Of a DNA stretch of 64,000 bases, positions 57,024 to 64,000 are shown piece after piece. Location of the stretch: positions 62,001 to 126,000 of the forward strand of contig JADNRX010000082.1 in NCBI GenBank assembly GCA_015501595.1, given 5' to 3'. The translations under genes were made by a program, and so were the position numbers. The notes under the pieces are model-generated. The model searched no databases, was not told where the DNA came from, and saw only the letters and a list, made by a program, of their open reading frames with translations. Source of the DNA: Hymenopellis radicata (taxonomy: Eukaryota; Basidiomycota; Agaricomycetes; Agaricales; Physalacriaceae). How positions within the stretch are numbered: position 1 is the first letter of the stretch; each line of letters starts with the position of its first letter.

Positions 57024-57414
57024 ACGTTAAACGGCTGTGAGTTGACTTCCTAAGATCGTCTTGCCTCTTTTGATGTTCTCTTGAAACAGATATCTTATTC
57101 TCATTAGAACAATAGAGGGACAATTCATCACTACACTGCATACAATACGACAATACTCTTACTTTATTACGAACGAGCACCTTCAGTACTATCAAGCACC
57201 GGTTTACTGACATGAGACGTCCCGCACGTTGCGTGGAGTGATTTTCGAGACACTATATAGGGATGTCTTCGCTAACACTAGAGCACCCTTTGTACGCATT
57301 ATTTCCAGCCCTTGGGAATCCACACGTCACCTCCCGCTACACTCGAAAGTGCCTAATTTCCCTACATAGCATGCGTACGCTTGTCTTGAATAGCCCATCA
57401 ACTTTGCGCTGACA
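57024..57414. other. No gene seen
   Basis: Spacer between the LPMO and the coiled-coil gene; nothing recognised. Confidence 0.4.
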
Positions 57415-58077
57415 ATGCTAGACACCACTGAGGGAGATTCGATGGTCGTTATACTACACCGCCTGGAGAACGACATCAATAACCTTTCCAGCACCATCGC
57501 ACGGCGATTTGAGTCTATCGAAGCACAGTTGGGCCCCGGGCCAGCTCGCAGTGTGCATGAACGATTGGGCGCTATCGAACGCCGCCTAGACGACGGGTTC
57601 GACAAAACCGACGCCAAGTTGGACAGAATCGACGCCAAGCTTGACAACGCACAGAAGAGACTCTCAAACAAACATTCGATGGCGCATATCGGTAGACTGA
57701 CATACATGCTCCATAAAATAGTGCGTCCGAATTTCGCTCTTTGTGTGTGCCCAATAAAGTATCCTACATAGATTCCAGGCAGCGGTCTTCAACGCGCCAT
57801 AAACTTGCTCCCTCAGACCGTCATCTGCCCACATCGCAGTGATCTAGAGAGTTTCGAACCGGAACCAACACTCGGCGCTGTCTTCGACATCGACGCATCT
57901 TTGCTTAGTGACTTCACCCATCTCGACATTCTCAAGCTTATCATCTTCTACAACGAGACGTTCAGGATTGAGCCTGCGGACTCGCTTTTGGATCGCAAGG
58001 CGAAGTTGTTTATTTGGCTTACGGTCGGATATGTTGCTGATTCTGAAAAGACGTCGCACATTGGAATTGGAATGTAG
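57415..58077 (+). CDS. Coiled-coil hypothetical protein (203 aa)
   Basis: Exons 57415-57720 and 57772-58077 with a 51-nt intron. The first exon has heptad-like repeats (ILHRLENDINNLSSTIARRF, IERRLDDGFDKTDAKLDRID), so a coiled-coil dimer is likely. The second exon (FDIDASLLSDFTHLDILKLI, NETFRIEPADSLLDRKAKLF) looks globular and helical. No family recognised. Similar short coiled-coil proteins are common in this fungal group. Confidence 0.65.
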
Positions 58078-58313
58078 AGAGCCGCATCTGCAGTGTCGAT
58101 GTTTTCAGAGTCACTGTCAGGCGCTAGCGAAGAAGTAGGTTCCGGCTCGACGAATGTGATACCGATGATGATGATGAAGACTCGAGCCAGTTGCAACAAC
58201 CTCCATTTTACGACGGGTTTTCCTGCGTGAACGGACATCTAAACACAAGGCTCACCCGAAGAATCGAAAATGCGTGAACCAAGCGTTCTCTTGTATATAC
58301 ACACACACCGTAT

Positions 58314-60435
58314 CTACAGCTCCTCATGCTTCGCACCCCCGTTCGTCTCCGAGACAGGCAAACACAGCGCAGGCGACGTGCCCGTAAACTGATACTGGCA
58401 CTTTTCCAGCTCAGCCACCGTGTGGATCACATTCTCCGTCCCACACGTCATGACCAACTATGAACGAGTCAGTCCGCCAATATAACTTAAAGAGGGAGGG
58501 TAAAGGCTTACAAGTAAACTCCGCTCTGGTCCATTCCAGCACTTGGTACCCTTGGTGTACATTTGCTTCTCGTAGTATTCAGGCGTGCCAGGCTCCGCGT
58601 CCGGATTCCAAGACGAGAATTTTCTGGTGGTGAGATAAACGTCAAGCCCAGATATCCCCTCAGCTCGTCCAAAGACCACTCACCCAAGGTTGAACGTCGT
58701 TCCGCCCTTCTTTGGCTTCTGCTTCGAAGCTCCGAACAGACACACTTCATAGGTATAGCTAGAATCCTAACGTCAGTATGACAAAGACACGAATGTACAA
58801 TGCGAACTGACTCTCCGAGGTCCTTTTCCAAACATGTCCCGTCGAGCTTCTTCCACTCGCCTTGAGGTCCAAAGGTGATGGAATCAGATAGTTTCTGCAG
58901 ATCCTCCTCGGCCGTTTGTTTCTCCTTTTCCACCTTTCTCAGCGAATTCTTCGCGTCATTGAGAGCTTGCTGGGCATGAGTAGCCTCTGCAACGCCAATC
59001 AGCAATTAAAAGGGATGAAGAGAAACTGCACCGACCTGTCGACATTCCGACACTTGGGCGGATGACACCGATGGTCTCCATCCATCCAAGCAGCGTGTCT
59101 TTGAAATCTTCATATTGAGGTATAAGGGCATCAGGAAGATAATTCGAGAGCTCAAACACTGAATATACAATGAGCGTTATCGGTAATCTTGAAGGATGAC
59201 ACGCACGCATAGATCCTTCCGCTGGTGCGCTAACGTGCTCGTCATGTTCGAGTAGCAACGACACATAATCCGTCTTGAGGAGCTTGGGCAAATCCTTCTC
59301 CAACTGCACAGCCGTCCATTCGCCCTCGGGGATAACCTCCTCAGGCTCCGAATCGGTCTCTTCGTCATCTTCAGTTTCTGCAGAAGCGTCCTTTCCAACG
59401 TCGTTGATGTGGGGGAGCCCGGCGAGGTATTCCCACCCGCGAACGGCATCGAGGACAGCCATGTCTTGATAATTGGGATTGTAGCCCGTCCGAAGAGCAT
59501 CCAAAATCTCGCTCAATGTTTTCTCGCGTTCTAGATGTTTCTTGTGTTCGCGTTGGAGGGACTTGAGGGCGTCTCGGTGTTCAATGAGGGACTGGTATAG
59601 AGCTGGGGATATGAGTTTGAAACTGACAACGACTGGAAAAGCACATACGAGATTCCTTCTTGTATTCGAGCTCGGCGGCGGATAATGATTCGGTGCGGTC
59701 GGCAATGTCTCAAGGACTGTAAGATATAATTCTTGAGTTGTTGATATGCGTACCTTGCAATCTGGCAACTTCTTTCTCGCGAACGGTGATCTCTTGAGAC
59801 GAGGTCTGGATAACGCCCTCGAGGCGCTTCTTCTCCTTCTCGGCGAATGCGACGTATGTCGAGCGTATTTTGGCACCCTGGCGACTGTAAGCAACACAGC
59901 AGTTATCATGTATAATGCGGGACTCACGGTCTTCTGTATCTTGAGTTCCTCGGCGCGTTTCTTTCTATATTCCTTGCCAACTTCAACACAGATGTTCTCA
60001 CAGACGCCTGGCCGTTCATCTGAGCCGTCGCAGCATTCAGGCTCTAAGTTGGAATATATAAGCAACCAAGTAAGCGGGTTTTGCATATAAACACACCGCA
60101 AAGCCCGTCTCCCACTCTTGAACTCGGTATGTTGGCGCCTATGTGTCCCTCATTCCGGCAATAGAAATAGGTATTCGGGCAAGCACCAGTGCCTGCAGTC
60201 ACTCAGTACCAATGCAGAGACCGCTCAGACGCGTCAGACCTGGCTCATCGCTGCCGTCGGGGCAGTCACACGAATCGTCGTTGACAAACTTCCAAGGAAT
60301 CTCCTTTGAACCGTCCAAGCATTTCCAGGATCCCGACGCCGAGGGCGTGTAACTCGCCTGCAGACTAGGCGGCACACCGACGACCTCGACGGCGCGCGCG
60401 ACGGGTAAAGGCAAGAGCAGCAGCCAGGGAATCAT
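58314..60435 (-). CDS. GTB1: Glucosidase II beta subunit (PRKCSH-like)
   Basis: The start MIPWLLLLPLPVARA is a signal peptide. Two LDL-receptor-like repeats follow (DSCDCPDGSDEPG and EPECCDGSDE), then a long coiled coil (IEHRDALKSLQREHKKHLER) with an acidic insert (TEDDEETDSEPEE). A second coil (EATHAQQALNDAKNSLRKVE) comes next. The C-terminal mannose-receptor-like domain contains KKLDGTCLE, YTYEVCLFG, NLGKFSSWN and YTKGTKCWNGPERSLL. The protein ends HEEL, an ER-retrieval-type signal. At least seven short introns interrupt the gene. The subunit keeps the catalytic alpha chain in the ER and helps it trim glucose from N-glycans during folding quality control. Exon borders were not all fixed, so the length (about 540 aa) is approximate. 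Confidence 0.9.
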
Positions 60436-60479
60436 TGCCCGAACGAGAGGAAAGAATGCTAACGTGTCTAAGCTGCGCA

Positions 60480-61060
60480 CCCTTGCCCACAAACACTGCT
60501 CGTGCCTTCCTCTCTGAGCGCTCTTCCTGGGCGCGTCTCCTCTCTTATCGCGCGTCGCTTCGTGAGAGTCGTCTTCCTGCGCCGAGTCCTCTGGGTGCAT
60601 CTTCAAGCGAGTGCCTTCCTGGGTGCGTGGGGGGCATCTTCGTGGGGTGCTCTTCGGGTGTGGCTCTTCGGATGGCGCCTCCTCTGGGGTTCTTCTTCAC
60701 GGACTGCTCCTCTGCTTCTTCAATGGAGTGCTCTTCCTGAGTGCGTCTCCTCTGGGGCGCGTCTTCAAGCGGGTCATCTTCTCGGGTGCGTCTCCTCTCT
60801 CCTGGCGCGTCCTACTGACATCTTCGCGGGAGACGTCTTCGTGGGCGTTGTCTTCGTGAGTGCTTCTTCGCGGACTGCTTGGGGTGCTTCTTCGCGGACT
60901 ACTCCTCTGGGGTGCTCTTCCCGGGCGCGTCGGGTCATCTTCTCGGGAGCGTCGCCTCTGTGCCGGCGAGTCGTCTTCGTGAGGAGTGCTCCTCTGGATG
61001 GGCGTCCTCTGTGTGCGCGCGATGGATGGGAGATAAGAGCTGCCTGATTGGGACTCAACG
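60480..61060. repeat. Degenerate TCTTC/GCGTC minisatellite
   Basis: Loose tandem array of 15-60 bp units rich in TCTTC, GCGTCTCCTCT and GGGTGC, starting only about 45 bp upstream of the GTB1 start codon. It opens long frames on several strands (for example 60502-61047), which I take as artefacts of the repeat. Confidence 0.75.
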
Positions 61061-62239
61061 CTTGTGTGGCTGTGCTGACTCGGAGTGCGCCGTGCTATTC
61101 ACTCGAGATTAAGTCTATTCACTTTGATAGGGTGTACGGCTTCGCAGATTGAATTCTAACAGTAAACTATATAGCTGGGATACTCTCAGACAGAAATTCA
61201 GACGGTAAAGCCTCGAAAAAAAAACTCAGACACTTTATTTTAGGGTAGGGGGTACAAAAAGTGGTATTTTCACGAATGCAAGTCCACAAAGTTCATACAT
61301 CGTACGGGCGTGAAGGGTCCGGCCTGGTGGGCCCCAAAGAGCCGAAAAAAATCCCCAAGCCAACCCTCTGGCTCGGGGATCCTCTTGGCTCTCACCGGTT
61401 GATAAGACCGATGGCCTCGAGAGGAGGTCTTTGTGCGAACGTCTGACGACGGCGTACCACCATGTGGGACGTCTAACATGCTCCCCTTTCTATCCCCAAG
61501 GACCCCGCGGCCGACCCGGTGGTGGAAGGTTAGTCCAAGGGTTCCGGGGAGCAAGCCATTTATAAAGTGTGGTCAGTACAATGAGAGAAGCGGGAAGGAA
61601 AGAGTGGAATATGGCTCTGGCTCTGTCGAGGCGGTTTATATACCCTCTGGACGGTGACGTGATGCCGATACCGAATCGGACTGGCTGACGTACGACTTGG
61701 AATTCGGACTTGGCACGCCGTTGCGCCACACTTCTTTCCGTCCCTTCGACTTCTCCGTTGTACGTTTCGATAGTGGTGATCTGTAGCTTTTGATACATAT
61801 ACTGAATGTCCCGTTCTGATGCCCAAATGCCAGACTAGCAGCTCAAAGGAATTCACCACTCCGTCATTGCAATATTGGAAGTAGGCAGGGACGATCCATC
61901 TGTACCTTGCCCAGTCCAGGAATAGAGGTGTGTACACAGGCTAGTTAGGTCCCGTTAAGGTGTTCTTAGTGTCTGTCGACTGAGAAAATCAAGTACAATT
62001 CCATGAATAAACCGGACAGTGGAATTAAACAGGACTTGCGACAGGAAAGTGACTAAAGATGCAAGCGGGCAGGGTCCTCAGAAGCAAGGTCTAGAGCCCC
62101 GAATGCGAAAATCTGCCGTGCTTGGTAAGTGGTACAGGCGTTCGGCAAACTCATTCCTTCCTCCCGTCACTACGTCTCGTCGTTGGCACTTCCAGTTCGA
62201 CTTGAACGGCACAGCAAGTCGACGGCTTGTGAGACGCGT
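61061..62239. other. Possible LTR or retroelement remnant; no gene
   Basis: On the minus strand, around 61640-61540, is a TATATAAACCGCC sequence followed by a pyrimidine-rich stretch, TATAAATGG and a GC-rich segment. This resembles the promoter and R region of a basidiomycete LTR. No paired LTR, primer-binding site or retroelement protein is visible. Confidence 0.3.
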
Positions 62240-62665
62240 ACATAGTCGTTCAATTCGTCCAGATTCGGGTTTGGATTTTGGGATTGTTCAGCAGTCGGTA
62301 AGTCAGTTGTCGCCTTGAGTCGGTTCGCCCGCTGAAATTCCATACAGTCTTTGAGGTATTGACTTTCGAAGAGCTCGCACGACGTAGAGACGGCCCCTCA
62401 ATTCGTCCAGATCCGGGTTTGAATTTTTTGGGGAATGTCAGCAAGTGAGTCGTCGCCTTATCCCACTTTGCCCGCTGAAGACTCATACAGGACAAACTCA
62501 AGACTCGGGAGGCGCACAGACGGAGAAAACAGTCGCCCAAGGCATCCAGATCGTTTGGGTAGTCGCGCCGAGAGCAGAGCAGCTCAATTTGTCCAGATCC
62601 GGGGTCATATTTTGCGGGAAATTCAAGTGCGTATCCAGTTCGTTGGTATATTCCAGGCTGACTCG
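62240..62665. repeat. Three intron-bearing tandem repeats
   Basis: Units start at about 62247, 62398 and 62581 with (C)AATT(C/T)GTCCAGAT(T/C)C. Each contains a GT(A/G)AGT...(A)CAG or GTGCGT...CCAG segment shaped like a short intron. Units are about 150-185 bp and moderately diverged. Confidence 0.7.
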
Positions 62666-62899
62666 TTTACAGGGAAACAGAGGGTGTAGCTATGGAGACG
62701 AGCGTAATGAGCTCTGACGCGACGTGACTGAGAGGAAGCAAGAAGGACCGTCGATCACGTCCATGCCCAATGAGGCAGTTCAACGTTCTCCTCCCGCCAT
62801 CATCGTCAAAAACGCCAAGGTGGAACACGACGCGTTTCGCAGCAGGTTCAAAGTTCGATTCCGCCGCGGAACGCCTTTCGCTTCGACTGGGAACAACAA

Positions 62900-63890
62900 T
62901 TTCTGAAACTTGGATACCATGGATGCCCTCGCCGGGCAGGCGTGAATCTGGAGAGAAAAGTGCGTAATTTTGGTGTTTTTCGTTCTCCATTTTGACGTAT
63001 TTCCAAGACGATTATTAGCCGTTTCCTCCCCCGTACGCGCAACTTTGCGGATTTCGAGAGGACCACGACGCCTTGATGTGGCAGGTTTAAATGCGGGAAA
63101 CGAAATCTTGCAGGAGAACGACGTGTGGTGTCCTCGCCGGACCGGCATTTTTTTCGGGTGAAATGGTGCGTATTTCGTGTTGATATTCCACCTTCATTTC
63201 TGACCCTTTTGATCAGATCTTGCATTGATATTTGGTTCAATTGCGCCCGAGCTATGCGCCTTACGATTCCTTGGGAAACGCAGAGGCGGCTGCGCCGCCT
63301 CCCGACACGCGACCGACGACGTGGGCAACTTTACCTCAAGACGTCTAGATCGGAACACGAGATATCCATCTCCTTCCAGCGTGTGGTGGCCTCGCCGGCC
63401 AGGCTTTTGTTCCAGGAAAAAGGTGCTTGCTTTCCATCATTTTCCGCTCGCATTTCTGACCCTTCTTAGATCAAATCGACTTCATTTTATACGTAGATCT
63501 GATGAGATCCGTTACGCAATGGACTTTCGCGTCTGGACGACGAGGCGGCTTCGCCGCCTCCTTGGACCCCGCCACCCTACCTCAAGACTTTGGCTTTTCG
63601 AAATACAGGCTGTTGAATGTCTACGGCGTGGGGTGGCCTCGCCGGCCGGGCTTTTTTTCCAGAATTACGGGTTCATTTGAGAAGGATTTCTGACATGAAT
63701 TTCCTCTAGAGTTCGGCGCCATCTTTCCATCAAATTCGGTATGTCTTGGCTTCGAATTCATTTGTTTTGAACCTGACACCGCGCCAGGAATCAATTCGGC
63801 CGCTTCGCCGCCTTCATGATGTCCGCCTGACTGGACTTTTTCGCTCCCGTCTCTGGGGAACCAACGGGCGATATTATTTCGCATGGACTT
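62900..63890. repeat. Tandem repeats with GC hairpins and intron-like segments
   Basis: Units of roughly 260 bp recur. Each has a GGCCTCGCCGG(C/A)C(C/G)GGC box (near 63130, 63390 and 63637), most have a following GTGC...TTTCTGACCC...AG segment resembling an intron, and a perfect GC hairpin such as GAGGCGGC-TTC-GCCGCCTC (63541-63559; relatives near 63282 and 63800). Open frames in the units repeat the peptide WPRRPGF. No domain recognised. Confidence 0.65.
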
Positions 63891-64000
63891 ACGGCCGCCC
63901 CTTCACTCCCGGATAAACTACGCCGTTGACGGAGATCTGGATCTCTTCACCTTCGGTATTCTCGCCGCATTTGGAACATTGTCCGGGAGTTCATTTCGAG

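Noticed and set aside
60502..61047. 181-codon open frame on the plus strand
   Set aside because: It lies entirely in the minisatellite; composition is repetitive and competing frames are equally long.
1..64000. CRISPR array, bacterial operons or ribosome-binding sites
   Set aside because: The sequence is fungal nuclear DNA with spliceosomal introns; the direct repeats found lack uniform spacers.

Overview
This is a nuclear genome window from a filamentous mushroom-forming basidiomycete (Agaricomycetes). Genes are split by many 45-60 nt introns. The content includes an AA14-type xylan LPMO, a copper radical oxidase (glyoxal oxidase) fragment, expanded 7-TM and F-box families and a Kre9/Knh1-type wall protein, which together suggest a wood- or litter-decaying species. 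All calls come from reading the sequence by eye; exon borders were chosen by splice signals, reading phase and remembered family conservation, and no search was run.

Bases 16-24335 look like one very large DNA transposon. Both ends carry the inverted 8-mer TCGTGACT (10-mer ATTCGTGACT including flank), followed inward by inverted arrays of a CAACTCG motif. The element is flanked by a near-perfect 6-bp direct repeat (ATAGAT at 10-15, ATAGAG at 24336-24341). Four same-strand (minus) genes appear essentially intact: a 969-aa Cys-rich protein with a HECT-like ubiquitin ligase domain (4049-7411), a 1019-aa chromodomain protein (10544-13694), an unrecognised 533-aa protein (13691-15391) whose stop overlaps the next start as ATGA, and a DDE integrase/transposase (22352-24136). 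Between them lie decayed, still intron-bearing pieces of apparently unrelated host genes (glutathione synthetase, ERV46/ERGIC3, polyketide synthase, APH-like kinase, glyoxal oxidase), plus tandem repeats and hairpins. This module is the most unusual content of the window.

Bases 24342-39500 are mostly host genes: a small membrane protein, a DUF6699 protein, two near-identical intact ERG2 (C-8 sterol isomerase) copies separated by a decayed gene, two F-box proteins, a MYND/SET methyltransferase, a 7-TM protein and a GPI-type wall protein.

Bases 40048-44121 are an exact three-copy tandem array of a 776-bp unit, bounded by TATGTAG. The second copy is interrupted by a 1744-bp terminal-inverted-repeat element (41504-43247). 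The array abuts and supplies the stop codon of a PIG-P (GPI-GlcNAc transferase subunit) gene. Two more 7-TM paralogues follow, arranged convergently.

Bases 49181-60435 hold well-formed genes: an FAD amine oxidase with a 7-nt microexon, a hypothetical protein, an HXXXD (BAHD-like) acyltransferase with a GC-AG intron, an AA14 LPMO with 9- and 11-nt microexons, a coiled-coil protein and the glucosidase II beta subunit. From 60480 to the window end I see a minisatellite, a possible LTR remnant and two series of intron-bearing tandem repeats, with no convincing gene.
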